DNA of 64,000 bases from Flavobacterium sp. KMS. Lineage in GTDB: Bacteria > Bacteroidota > Bacteroidia > Flavobacteriales > Flavobacteriaceae. Shown piece after piece: positions 1 to 8,244 of the stretch. Position 1 is the stretch's first letter; every line of letters begins with the position of its first letter. The notes below the pieces were generated by a model. That model saw nothing but the letters and a program-made list of their open reading frames with translations, made no database searches and was not told the origin of the DNA. A program made the position numbers and the translations under genes. The DNA is taken from contig NZ_JSYP01000001.1 in the NCBI RefSeq assembly GCF_000813005.1, positions 496,001 to 560,000 of the forward strand, written 5' to 3'.

Positions 1-414
1 AATAATAGAGGTACTTGTCATTCCTCGAGACTCTGTAGCTGTTATAACTACTTCGTTTAACTCAATACTTGCAGGTTTTAACTCTAAAGACAAATTTTGA
101 TTGGTTGTAAACTCTAGCTTTTTTTCGATGGTTTCGTAACCTGAATATGATAGCTTTATTTTGTAACTACCGCTTACAATAGCATTCAGAACAATGCTTC
201 CAAAATCGTCTGATTGTCCTTTATATTTCTGAGACGATCCTTCTACAGTTAGCAAAGCCCCTTTTATAGGTAGTTTACTTTCGGCATCTTTAACGGTAAT
301 CTGAATATTTAACTTATTTATATTTTGTGTAAAACCAAGGTTAGAAAATAAGATGAATACTAACAGAATAATGCTTTTAGAAAATATTGGCGGGAGACTA
401 TTACAATAAGTCAT
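1..414 (-). CDS. TonB-dependent receptor, N-terminal part (cut by window edge)
   Basis: Open reading frame of 138 codons running off the left edge; only the N-terminus is present. It has a signal peptide (hydrophobic stretch ending LGFTQ, about residues 12-30). A carboxypeptidase-regulatory-like beta domain follows (about 33-115, with IKGALLTVEGS and YKIKLSYSGYE). The segment LNEVVITATESRG then marks the junction to the plug of a SusC/TonB-dependent outer-membrane receptor in Bacteroidota. The start is the ATG at 414. A possible minus-strand -7 box (TATATTTG) lies at 472-479. The substrate cannot be told because plug and barrel lie outside the window. Confidence 0.8.
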   Translation of the reverse strand, partial: MTYCNSLPPIFSKSIILLVFILFSNLGFTQNINKLNIQITVKDAESKLPIKGALLTVEGSSQKYKGQSDDFGSIVLNAIVSGSYKIKLSYSGYETIEKKLEFTTNQNLSLELKPASIELNEVVITATESRGMTSTSII

Positions 415-861
415 TGTAGTTAATTTGTAATGCAGTTATATGATATATAACAGAAAGGTGATTAAAAGTTGCAAATATAACTTAATTTAGACTAGATAAA
501 AATAGTAAGTCTTAAAAAATGTAATCTCCCATATTTAAAGGGCTCAATCTCCTAGTTATCTAAAAAAAACAAAACACTAACTATCAATCAATTAAAGACT
601 TCTTTTTCCAGATTTAGTTTCTAAAATAAATTTCTCCCTTAATCATAAAGGTGTCTGAAAAAGAATACAAAGCAAATGTGTCTCAACTTTTGTATTGTTT
701 ATAATAAAGGTTATCCGAAAAGTTAAAAATGATAAATCAGATTACCTAGTTATCGGTATTTAATTAGAATTCTAAAAGACATAAAAAATGTGAAAAATGA
801 AAACATTTTTTCGGTTTATAATTAACAAACACTTTTGGAAAAAAGAAAATTTAAAAAGAGC
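415..861. other. Intergenic region, 447 bp, no gene seen
   Basis: AT-rich DNA between the divergent TonB receptor and the broken PKD gene. All frames are closed by stops. I see only possible promoter boxes for the flanking genes: minus-strand TATATTTG at 472-479, and plus-strand TACTTTTG just past the right edge. Confidence 0.5.
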
Positions 862-869
862 TACTTTTG
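862..869 (+). promoter_or_regulatory. Bacteroidota -7 box (TACTTTTG)
   Basis: Matches the Bacteroidota -7 consensus TAnnTTTG. A TTTG at 834-837 could be the -33 element, but the 24-nt spacer is longer than usual. It would drive the PKD lipoprotein remnant at 903-1279. Confidence 0.4.
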
Positions 870-902
870 TATGACACGCTATTTATACTTGCAACTAACA
901 GA

Positions 903-1279
903 TTAAAAAAAGGTATAAAAAATAAAATCTCCATTCTACTTATTACCTCTTCAATACTTCTACTTTTTCTTGTAGCAAATCTGATATCGAGAAAGGGATT
1001 GATTGTATTTCAGAATCTATATATGTTAAATTAAAACACAATTCAGACGAAACTAATCCGAAAAAAGTTAATTACGAAATTGAATATACAGGACAGTACA
1101 CTCTCGATGCTGTAACATGGACTTTGGGAGATGGTACTAGTGAAACTGTAAGTAGCAATACGATTTCACATGTCTATAGTACTTCTGGTACTTTTGAAGT
1201 AAAAGCTGATGTAACAGTTAAAAAAGGTTCAGAATCATCTTGTACTTCCTCGCATAAAAGAAGCATAACCATCGATTAA
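903..1279 (+). pseudogene. PKD-domain lipoprotein, frameshifted
   Basis: Two overlapping frames make one recognisable protein. The first gives a lipoprotein signal peptide (KKGIKNKISILLITSSILL). The second gives the lipobox and mature part (SCSKSDIEKG, then VTWTLGDGTS and HVYSTSGTFEVKADV, the core of a PKD domain), ending at the TAA at 1277-1279. One extra T in the T5 run at 964-968 would fuse the frames into a 126-codon gene reading LLLFSCSK. No ATG, GTG or plausible TTG opens the first frame; the codon in the expected place (903) is TTA. It is therefore either a decaying gene or a homopolymer sequencing error plus an unusual start. The gene ends just before a long hairpin. Confidence 0.6.
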
Positions 1280-1285
1280 ATAAGC

Positions 1286-1353
1286 ATTATATAAATACAT
1301 AAAAATTAAAAGAATCCTTTATTATTCTATTAATTTTTATGTATTTATATAAT
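1286..1353. terminator. Long perfect hairpin between convergent genes
   Basis: Arms 1286-1309 and 1330-1353 are perfectly complementary over 24 bp, with a 20-nt loop. It lies between the convergent PKD remnant and the GNAT gene, ending 10 bp before the GNAT stop, so it probably terminates transcription in both directions. Confidence 0.7.
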
Positions 1354-1362
1354 TATAAACCT

Positions 1363-1839
1363 TTAACCAATAACACAACGCATTGTTGTAGTTAGATTTT
1401 TAAAGCCCGCTTTTTCATATGCTTTAACTGCCGATTCATTTTCGTAATATACTTCGAGTCTTACCTCTGTTATTCCTTTAGATAAAACCCATTTTTTAAG
1501 GTCGTTAAGTATTAGATTACTAACACCTTTTCCTCTAAATTCCGGGCTCACAAACATGAAACCTATATACCCGAATAATTCATGTTTCTGAAAATCTTTT
1601 GCCGATCTTATTTGCGCATATCCGCATCCAATAATTTGATTATCGCTTTCGACAACCAGAACTTCTGTCACCTCATCTAGTATAAGTTCCTGTATATCAT
1701 AATAGAATATTTCGCCCTCTTTTAATGTTGGGTCAAACGGGCGTTCTGCATTAACAAGATGTTGCAAAAATTCTGAAAGTTTAGGCAAATCAGTATTTGT
1801 GGCTCGCCTTGTAGCTATGTTTTTATTATTTATATTCAT
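1363..1839 (-). CDS. GNAT family N-acetyltransferase
   Basis: 158-aa single-domain Gcn5-related acetyltransferase, probably cytoplasmic. The acetyl-CoA pyrophosphate-binding segment is visible as SPEFRGKGVSNLILNDL (about residues 98-114, R/Q-x-x-G-x-G/A type). The C-terminal NESAVKAYEKAGFK strand-helix is also typical of the family. Length is normal. The acceptor substrate cannot be predicted. The ATG at 1839 follows a possible -7 box (CAAATATA on the plus strand at 1844-1851) almost directly, so the message would be leaderless or the box is a chance match. Confidence 0.85.
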   Translation of the reverse strand: MNINNKNIATRRATNTDLPKLSEFLQHLVNAERPFDPTLKEGEIFYYDIQELILDEVTEVLVVESDNQIIGCGYAQIRSAKDFQKHELFGYIGFMFVSPEFRGKGVSNLILNDLKKWVLSKGITEVRLEVYYENESAVKAYEKAGFKNLTTTMRCVIG

Positions 1840-1935
1840 ATTTCAAATATATGCAAAATACTTTTTTGAATGAATTAAAAAACACGCAACCTGAATAGAA
1901 TATCATTAAGTTAAGAAGAACATCTTTACACTGAT

Positions 1936-2155
1936 ATAAATTAAATTTAACCCATTGTGTGCAATTCGTAAAAAAATTATTTAACACATAGAAACATAGA
2001 TTTTATGTGTAAAAAAGAGTACAAAAAGAAATATATTCCTTTCACATAGCTAGCTATGTGCATTTTAAATAAGTGAAACGCCTTTTTTGTGCGTACAAGA
2101 CCTATGTCTCTATGTGTTAAAATTAATTGCACCCAACGGGTTAAATTTAAATAAA
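1936..2155. mobile_element. MITE-like element with terminal inverted repeats and possible 5-bp target duplication
   Basis: A 210-bp segment (1941-2150) has perfect 13-bp ends, TTAAATTTAACCC at 1941-1953 and its reverse complement at 2138-2150. Homology continues imperfectly inward for about 50 bp: both ends share TTG, GTGCAATT and TTAACACATAGA-ACATAG blocks. The pentamer ATAAA stands directly outside both ends (1936-1940 and 2151-2155), as a target-site duplication would. An 18-bp perfect palindrome lies inside at 2043-2060. There is no transposase; a 66-codon minus-strand frame inside is best read as a by-product. It resembles a non-autonomous element or REP-type repeat. Confidence 0.6.
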
Positions 2156-2190
2156 AAACCTCTCCAAAATAAAACATTTGAAGAGGTTTT
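2153..2190 (-). terminator. Rho-independent terminator of the deiminase-like gene
   Basis: Stem AAAACCTCT / AGAGGTTTT with a T-run on the minus strand, about 50 bp after the stop of the gene at 2241. The left flank overlaps the presumed target duplication of the MITE-like element. Confidence 0.6.
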
Positions 2191-2240
2191 GAGCTTTCTC
2201 CTTATAATGAAGCACTCGTGGTATTTTTAATTCTTTTTTA

Positions 2241-3386
2241 TTATTTCGGTTGTTGCTGTGTTACACAATGCACCATTCCTCCATTTTTGTATAAATTTCG
2301 AACATCGATTCCTATAACTTTTCTTCCCGGAAACAAACCTGCAATAATACCATTTGCTACAGCATCGTTAGGATCATTATAATTTGGCACTAATACTTTT
2401 CCGTTGGCGATATAAAAATTTATGTAACATCCTTTATAGCCTAAATCGGTTCCATTTGTAGTTACTACATCATTTTGAGATAATGGCAAATAAACTTTGG
2501 TATATGCCTGATTATTTTTGTTAGAGGCATTATACAATAAATCGATATCACTTTGTTTTAATCCCCAATCCAGCAAATCATCATTACTCATCGTTACCAA
2601 TTTATTACCAGGAACAAACTTTGCAATTCCATCAATATGCATATCGGTTACATCATATTTACTAAAACCTCCTTCTAACCAAATAAATTTTGTTGCACCA
2701 TAATACTTTGTGAAATTAGCTTCTGCTTGAGCTTGTGTCATACCGTAATTTCTGGTCGATCTGTTTTTCTGACTCAAAACAGCACTTTTAGTAGCCATTA
2801 ATACGCCATTACCATCTAGTTCTACAGCTCCGCCTTCGTTTACCATAGGAACTTTTATTGCTGTCATACCAATTTCTGATGCTATAAAAGATGGGATTGC
2901 GTCACATTTTTCATAACCAAATTTTTCTCCCCAACCATTAAATCCCCAGTCCTGAAGTACTACCTGACCTGATTGGCTTTTGGCAAAAATAGGACCGTTA
3001 TCCCTAACCCAAACATCATTTGTTTGATGTATTTTAAAATTAATATTCGTTAGTGGTATTCCGGCTGTTGCCAAAAGTTTTTCTATTCTTGTTTTTTCTG
3101 TTGTATCATACGCTATAATATGAACTTTTTCTGTAGACTCTAATGCTTTGGTCATCGCAACCCATGTTGCATCCAAACTATTTCTATAACTTACTCCGTA
3201 CTCATATTGATGTGGCCATTGTAACCACGTTCCTTCATGAGTCGAAGATTCTTCTGGCATCGTATAAAGAACAGAAGTAAGTGGCTTAGTTGGATCTGGT
3301 TTAGATGTTGTCGCATCAAGATCTGCACTATCGCAAGCCGAAATTAAAATTGCAAAAGTCATAGTTAAGATTGCTTTATTGTTCAT
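2241..3386 (-). CDS. Agmatine deiminase / peptidylarginine deiminase family lipoprotein
   Basis: 381-aa protein of the PAD_porph (guanidino-group-modifying) family, whose members hydrolyse agmatine or peptidyl-arginine guanidino groups to ureido groups and ammonia. The family motifs are present: VWVRDNGP (about 125-132, Asp129), NEGGAVELDG (about 183-192), DMHIDG (about 248-253) and GGMVHC near the end, with the likely nucleophile Cys374. Unlike cytoplasmic agmatine deiminases it starts with a lipoprotein signal (ILISACDS, Cys18), so it should sit in an envelope membrane. It lies 194 bp downstream of the LytTR regulator on the same strand. The substrate (agmatine or protein arginine) is not decided by sequence. 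Confidence 0.8.
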   Translation of the reverse strand: MNNKAILTMTFAILISACDSADLDATTSKPDPTKPLTSVLYTMPEESSTHEGTWLQWPHQYEYGVSYRNSLDATWVAMTKALESTEKVHIIAYDTTEKTRIEKLLATAGIPLTNINFKIHQTNDVWVRDNGPIFAKSQSGQVVLQDWGFNGWGEKFGYEKCDAIPSFIASEIGMTAIKVPMVNEGGAVELDGNGVLMATKSAVLSQKNRSTRNYGMTQAQAEANFTKYYGATKFIWLEGGFSKYDVTDMHIDGIAKFVPGNKLVTMSNDDLLDWGLKQSDIDLLYNASNKNNQAYTKVYLPLSQNDVVTTNGTDLGYKGCYINFYIANGKVLVPNYNDPNDAVANGIIAGLFPGRKVIGIDVRNLYKNGGMVHCVTQQQPK

Positions 3387-3473
3387 TTTTTTTGTTTTTT
3401 AAATTATTTATACTCTTTGGTATAACTATAATTCCTCTTTTATTTTAGGCAAAAACTATTGACTAATACGAGA

Positions 3474-3519
3474 AGGGGTTTAATAATTATTCGACAAATA
3501 GAATACTTATTAAACCCCT
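3474..3519. repeat. Inverted repeat (hairpin) between response regulator and deiminase gene
   Basis: Perfect 13-bp arms, AGGGGTTTAATAA at 3474-3486 and its complement at 3507-3519, with a 20-nt loop. On the minus strand no T-run follows, so it may be a weak terminator, an mRNA-end stabiliser or a regulatory site for the deiminase gene. Confidence 0.5.
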
Positions 3520-3580
3520 AATTATTTTTTTTCTCCCAAATGGATTGTTTTGGGTACAGAAAGTTTGTTTTGCTTATTTC

Positions 3581-4309
3581 TTAACCAATTCTCTTACCTA
3601 ATTTGGCTAGAAATTCTTGTTTGTTTAATTTACTAATCGGCACTTTATGAGTGCCAATAATGGCCAGATTACCATCTATTAATTCTACCTTGTTGAGGTT
3701 GACAATAAAGGAACGATGGCAACGATAAAAAGTCTGGTTCGAAAGTTCTTCTTCCATTGTTGACAGAGCAATTAAGGTTGTGTAATTTTTTTTCTCCGTA
3801 ACAATTTTTACATATTTATGAAGCCCTTCTATGTATAAAATATCTGTCAAGAGAATTTTAATATGCTGATGGCTGGATTTTATAACTATCGATTTATCTA
3901 CAAAAGTAGCTTCGGTAGCATCTTTGGTATCATTCTCTAAATTCAATAATTCTAATGCTCTGGTTGCTGCTTTATAAAAGCGCTCAAATGTTATTGGTTT
4001 TAATAAATAATCTACAATGTTTAGTTCATAACCATCCAAAGCAAATTCAGAATAAGCTGTTGTAAAAATCACTTTTGGCGGATTTTGTAATGACTTTAAA
4101 AAATCTATTCCTGATAAATGCTGCATCTGAATATCTAAAAAAACTAAATCAACTTTATGCGTTTTTAGGTATTTGTCTGCTTCAAGAGCCGATGAGCATT
4201 CGTGTACAACTTCGAGTTCTGGAATTTGCAGCAAATGCGTGCGTATTAATATACGGGCCAGCGTTTCGTCATCGACGATTAAACATTTATATACTGTCTT
4301 TGTTTCCAT
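3581..4309 (-). CDS. LytTR-family response regulator
   Basis: 242 aa. An N-terminal receiver domain (about 7-122) has the acidic pair Asp13/Asp14, the phospho-acceptor Asp59 (LVFLDIQM) and the conserved Lys105 (YLLKPI). A C-terminal LytTR DNA-binding domain follows (about 145-240, with FYRCHRSFIVNLNKVE). Its start overlaps the end of the upstream kinase gene by 23 nt, so the two are translationally coupled partners. Targets are unknown; the deiminase gene directly downstream is a candidate. Confidence 0.93.
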   Translation of the reverse strand: METKTVYKCLIVDDETLARILIRTHLLQIPELEVVHECSSALEADKYLKTHKVDLVFLDIQMQHLSGIDFLKSLQNPPKVIFTTAYSEFALDGYELNIVDYLLKPITFERFYKAATRALELLNLENDTKDATEATFVDKSIVIKSSHQHIKILLTDILYIEGLHKYVKIVTEKKNYTTLIALSTMEEELSNQTFYRCHRSFIVNLNKVELIDGNLAIIGTHKVPISKLNKQEFLAKLGKRIG

Positions 4310-5276
4310 AAAAGCTTAGGCTTACTTTATATATCAAATTGCTGTCTTCAACTTTTAATTCATATTCATTCCCAAACAAGTTTTTAAGCTGAGATTCTAA
4401 ATTCTGCAATCCAATTCCTTGATTATTTGATTTAAACTGAAATGAATTTGCAATCGTAAATTCAATCTTATTCTGAATCGTTTTTAAATCTATTGTAACA
4501 AATCCATTTTTACTTTCAATAATATCACCGTGTTTAAACGCATTTTCTATAAGTGTAATGAGTAACAATGGCGGCACTTGTTTTACCGAATTGTCGTCGG
4601 AAACATTAAACGTGATATTATCCATTCCTTCTATCTGGCGGTATTTTTGAATCTGAATATACTTGTTGATTATTTCAATTTCCGATGTTAGGGACGTTTG
4701 TTTTTTGCTGCCTTCGTAAAGAAAATAACGAAGTATATCTGCCAGAGTAGCTAGCATTTTGGGTGCATTATCACTTTTTATTACAGTTAATGCGTAAATA
4801 TTATTGAGGGCATTAAAAAGAAAATGTGGGCTAATTTGAGATTTTAGCAGCATCATTTCCGTTTGTAATTTTTCGTTTTCTAATTGTAATCGCAACTGTT
4901 TCTCGGTAAAATATTTATTAAAAACCCAAACAATATAGGAGATAAAAATATAAAGCGAATGGTTTAAAAGAAATGAAGTAAAAGACTTTAGCAAATCATC
5001 ATCGTACAAAATAACATTTAAACCCGTAAAGTAATAAACAGAGAAACTAAGACTTAATAAGACAACTAGTGATGCGATATAGGCTATTTTCCCTTTTTTG
5101 TTTAAAACAAACGGAAGCAAAACCAATAGATTAATATAAAATTCTATACCAAAAAATATAACTTCAAGAGAAGAGTACAAAACACTTTCTTTGAAATTGT
5201 AAAAAGAGGCTATATAATCAAATACGTATAAAAAGATAAATACCCAAAAAAGAATATGGTAGTAAATTTTATTCAT
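4287..5276 (-). CDS. LytS/YehU-type sensor histidine kinase
   Basis: 329 aa. Four hydrophobic segments in residues 5-125 form a membrane sensor with little periplasmic loop. A short coiled coil (about 122-143) leads into the His_kinase domain, with phospho-acceptor His151 in the motif ISPHFLFNALNNI. The HATPase_c domain is C-terminal, with N-box LLITLIENAFKHG and glycine box NQGIGLQNL. It should phosphorylate the regulator encoded just downstream. No extracytoplasmic ligand domain is visible, so the signal may be membrane or redox related; this is inference. Confidence 0.93.
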   Translation of the reverse strand: MNKIYYHILFWVFIFLYVFDYIASFYNFKESVLYSSLEVIFFGIEFYINLLVLLPFVLNKKGKIAYIASLVVLLSLSFSVYYFTGLNVILYDDDLLKSFTSFLLNHSLYIFISYIVWVFNKYFTEKQLRLQLENEKLQTEMMLLKSQISPHFLFNALNNIYALTVIKSDNAPKMLATLADILRYFLYEGSKKQTSLTSEIEIINKYIQIQKYRQIEGMDNITFNVSDDNSVKQVPPLLLITLIENAFKHGDIIESKNGFVTIDLKTIQNKIEFTIANSFQFKSNNQGIGLQNLESQLKNLFGNEYELKVEDSNLIYKVSLSFYGNKDSI

Positions 5277-5431
5277 TTGACTTTAAATTTTATACAAAGT
5301 AATTAATTTAGAAGATACATTGGCAGTAAACGAGTAATTGTTTTTTTTATTGGTTAAACCAAAAAAATCTCATAAACCAATGATACTTGTTGCTACAATT
5401 AATTTCAATGCATAAAAAATTTCGCCTAGCG

Positions 5432-7144
5432 TTACGTTGACGAATCCGAACGATTCTCAAGTCTTTCAAATTCTTTTTCGGCTATTTCTTTTGCCATCAT
5501 AAAGAATTTAATACACTTTTCTTCTAGAATATTTCCATCTTCGATAGTCACACTTTGCACATCTTTAGATCCTGACATTTCAGAATTTGCAATCATCAGC
5601 TGATGGATTGCTGTTTCTTTTTCATCAGTAAAATCAAAAGGAAACTCAATTTCTTCTATGTAATTCAATAAAGAAAATAAATAATTCATAGAAAACTTAC
5701 CCGAGTGATATCCCAGAAACAAGTAAATGAGTCCTCCTGCTATTTGTTCAACAGCTTTATGATGGAGTATATTTTTTATAAAAGTCGAATCTTCTATAAA
5801 ACAATTTTGAGCAAGGCTAAGGAACTGTTGAGCAAGCAACATGCGATTTTCAAAATATTTCTTTGAAAAATCTGTATCTCTTTCCACCTCAAAAACATTA
5901 GAATAAACAAGATATAAAGGATTATTATAAATCAAGAGTCCGTTTGCTATAATAGTATCTAAGAAATATTTCTTGTTTTGGCTTTTCTTACGCAAGTAAC
6001 TAGCACTATGATTAAGGATGGTTACTTTATAGTTATTCCCAAATTTCTCCGTAATCTGAGTTTGCAGCAACTCTATCACATTCTCTATATGTTCCAGGTT
6101 AAGAACCAACAAATAAAAATGATAATCAGGAAGTTCATTACTATAATTCTTGTTTTTATCTATTAATTCCTGTTTATGATTTGTTGTATATCCAAAACAA
6201 TATATTGATCTTGTTTTAAGGGATTCAACAATTACAGCACTTATCTGGGAGAATGCCTCATCCATAATATAATTAGGCTGGATTCTTCCATTAAAAATCG
6301 ATTTCCCTAAAAAAGATTGATTATTCAGTTCTCTTACTTTTTGTTTACACGATTTTACGTATTCAATAAAGAGTCTGTTAATTTCTCTCTGCATTAATTC
6401 GATTTTTCCTTTGGTTTTATCAATTAATGCAGCATCAATATCGACCATATCACGGTTTTGCTGTATGCTATTGTAAGCGGCATTAAGCATTACCAAAATC
6501 TCTTTATCTTCTTGGTTTTCTTTATTAAGTATGGTTTTAAATGTAGGTGCAAAATCTATTATATAATCATAATGCATTAATAAACACGTAGAACTAATAA
6601 ATTCTGGCATAAGAAACTCTGAAGCACAGATATAAATATAACGCAAGGTTTGATGCAATGCAAAGGCTGCTTCTACCCGCTTATTGTTTCTGGTATAAAT
6701 AGAGACATTACGAAAAATTACAACCGCAGCTTCAATGTCTATATCAAATCGTTTTTTGGCTCTTTTAGACAATTGTTTAGAAGTGTCTGTACGTGGATAG
6801 AATACTTTAGAATCTGGCTCAAAATAAACCAATTCTTTAAAGGTACAATGTTGTATAAAAAACAGTTTTCCTTTTTTAAATCCATAATCTACCCAATTAG
6901 AATTAATGAATTTAAAGACAAAATCAGGATATAATTTTATGAATTTATGTGTTGTTTCATTTAATGCATCTCCGTCCTGACTACAATTTTCTTTCAGGAC
7001 AAATGTTATAATAACTACATTATTGCTAGCACTATAGGATACATAAACTGCTCCTGCTTCGATAAAATGAAGCAAATCTTTAATTACTTTTTCCAATCGC
7101 TCACGATGGGGATTACTTTGTGCTATTTTAATCGGATAATCCAT
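5432..7144 (-). CDS. Large protein with HEPN-like segments
   Basis: 570 aa, soluble, no signal peptide. I do not recognise it as a named family. Two regions resemble HEPN helical bundles: about 150-190 (EAAFALHQTLRYIYICASEF, like the FxLHQAxE helix of HEPN proteins) and about 455-505 (ILHHKAVEQIAGGLIYLFLG). The N-terminal 110 residues look like an alpha/beta domain, possibly a minimal nucleotidyltransferase-like fold. The strict HEPN nuclease motif (R-x4-6-H) is not clear. It is divergent from an S24 repressor across 261 bp. RNA-targeting or a toxin-like role is possible but not shown. Confidence 0.45.
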   Translation of the reverse strand: MDYPIKIAQSNPHRERLEKVIKDLLHFIEAGAVYVSYSASNNVVIITFVLKENCSQDGDALNETTHKFIKLYPDFVFKFINSNWVDYGFKKGKLFFIQHCTFKELVYFEPDSKVFYPRTDTSKQLSKRAKKRFDIDIEAAVVIFRNVSIYTRNNKRVEAAFALHQTLRYIYICASEFLMPEFISSTCLLMHYDYIIDFAPTFKTILNKENQEDKEILVMLNAAYNSIQQNRDMVDIDAALIDKTKGKIELMQREINRLFIEYVKSCKQKVRELNNQSFLGKSIFNGRIQPNYIMDEAFSQISAVIVESLKTRSIYCFGYTTNHKQELIDKNKNYSNELPDYHFYLLVLNLEHIENVIELLQTQITEKFGNNYKVTILNHSASYLRKKSQNKKYFLDTIIANGLLIYNNPLYLVYSNVFEVERDTDFSKKYFENRMLLAQQFLSLAQNCFIEDSTFIKNILHHKAVEQIAGGLIYLFLGYHSGKFSMNYLFSLLNYIEEIEFPFDFTDEKETAIHQLMIANSEMSGSKDVQSVTIEDGNILEEKCIKFFMMAKEIAEKEFERLENRSDSST

Positions 7145-7405
7145 AATTTACTTTTACTTGTTAAAACATCTCCTATTTTGTAGCTACTAATCTTGCCCTT
7201 ATAACCACCTAAACACTACTGAATACTAAAGACTTTCGCCTCATTTCTTGTACAAGCTGCTAATGATACGTGAGTCATAAGCATACTTCTTCTTTTTTTT
7301 TGTACGTTTGTCTTTTAGTTAATCTTTTTCTTATAATGTTACAAATATATAGAGTATATCCTACATATTATAATAAATTGAGTAAATAATCTATAAATAT
7401 ATACA
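7145..7405. promoter_or_regulatory. Divergent control region of HEPN-like gene and S24 repressor
   Basis: 261 bp between divergent genes. Plus strand: -7-like box TACGTTTG at 7303-7310. Minus strand: TATATTTG box (plus-strand CAAATATA) at 7342-7349. The palindrome CTTGTACAAG at 7247-7256 could be an operator for the S24 repressor, and TTTGTACG near 7300 partly repeats it. No -33 element is clear for either promoter. Confidence 0.4.
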
Positions 7406-8107
7406 ATGATTATCGACAGAATCCTACAACTTATTAAATATAAAGGAATTAACAAAAGAAAATTCTACATCGAAACTGGTCTTTCTAATGGTTTTTTAGA
7501 TAAGGTTAGAGATATTGGTGTATCAAAAATAGAGCATATACTCAATGTCTATCCCGATATTAGTGCCGAATGGCTTTTAATGGGAACAGGAAACATGATT
7601 TTAAAGCCCGTTGGTTTTGAAGACGAGTCCGATTTAGGAAATAATTTACTTCAGGAACCAAATCCTGTTTATAATAAAACTGCACAAAACAAAGTACCAT
7701 TATACGATATCCAGGATTCTGCTGGAATTGTTTCTTTGTTTAAAGATGCCAACCAAGACCCAATAGATTTTATTTCGATTCCTGGTTTACCAAAATGCGA
7801 TGGTGCTATTTATGTAAATGGTGATAGTATGTATCCTCTTTTAAAAAGTGGAGATATTATTGTGTACAAAAAAGTAAATAACATTCCAGAGAATATTTTT
7901 TGGGGCGAAATGTATTTGGTTTCTTTAATAACCGATGATTCTGAAGAATTTGTTATGATTAAAAAAGTCCAAAAATCGGATAAAGGCGAAGATTGGATAA
8001 AATTAGTAAGCGAAAACCCTCAGCATCAAGCTAAAGATATTCACTTTAAAAACGTTAAAGGATTAGCGTTACTAAAAGCAACAATTAGAATAAACGCTAC
8101 ACATTAA
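7406..8107 (+). CDS. S24 (LexA/CI-like) repressor-protease
   Basis: 233 aa. An N-terminal helix-turn-helix region (about 1-65, ending SAEWLLMGTGNM, common in phage-CI-type regulators of Bacteroidota) is followed by a peptidase S24 domain (about 95-230). Catalytic Ser141 lies in VNGDSMYPLL and the likely Lys186 in EFVMIKKV. An Ala106-Gly107 pair in QDSAGIVS stands where LexA/CI proteins cleave themselves. It may therefore be a self-cleaving stress or prophage-derived repressor. No phage structural genes surround it. A terminator follows at 8139-8164. Confidence 0.85.
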   Translation: MIIDRILQLIKYKGINKRKFYIETGLSNGFLDKVRDIGVSKIEHILNVYPDISAEWLLMGTGNMILKPVGFEDESDLGNNLLQEPNPVYNKTAQNKVPLYDIQDSAGIVSLFKDANQDPIDFISIPGLPKCDGAIYVNGDSMYPLLKSGDIIVYKKVNNIPENIFWGEMYLVSLITDDSEEFVMIKKVQKSDKGEDWIKLVSENPQHQAKDIHFKNVKGLALLKATIRINATH

Positions 8108-8138
8108 ATACAATACATAATCATTTTATATCATAAAC

Positions 8139-8164
8139 AAAGCTTCGGAGAAATCCGGAGCTTT
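8139..8164 (+). terminator. Terminator after the S24 repressor gene
   Basis: Stem AAAGCTTCGGA / TCCGGAGCTTT (one G-U pair), loop GAAA, about 30 bp after the stop. Confidence 0.65.
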
Positions 8165-8198
8165 TGCATTTTACAGCTTTCCTATTTAAGTCTACCTC

Positions 8199-8222
8199 AA
8201 AATAAATTATATATTAGCTAAA
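8199..8222 (+). repeat. 24-bp direct repeat upstream of GNAT gene (copy 1)
   Basis: Identical to 8810-8833. Each copy lies about 20-45 bp before a start codon and behind a similar hairpin-like AAGCTTC sequence. The copies probably carry promoter or leader functions of the two downstream genes. Confidence 0.6.
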
Positions 8223-8244
8223 CCAAACAATAAAAAATTGTAAA

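Noticed and set aside
1977..2177. 66-codon minus-strand reading frame
   Set aside because: It lies almost wholly inside the inverted-repeat element and its codons are the repeat sequence itself; no independent sign of coding.
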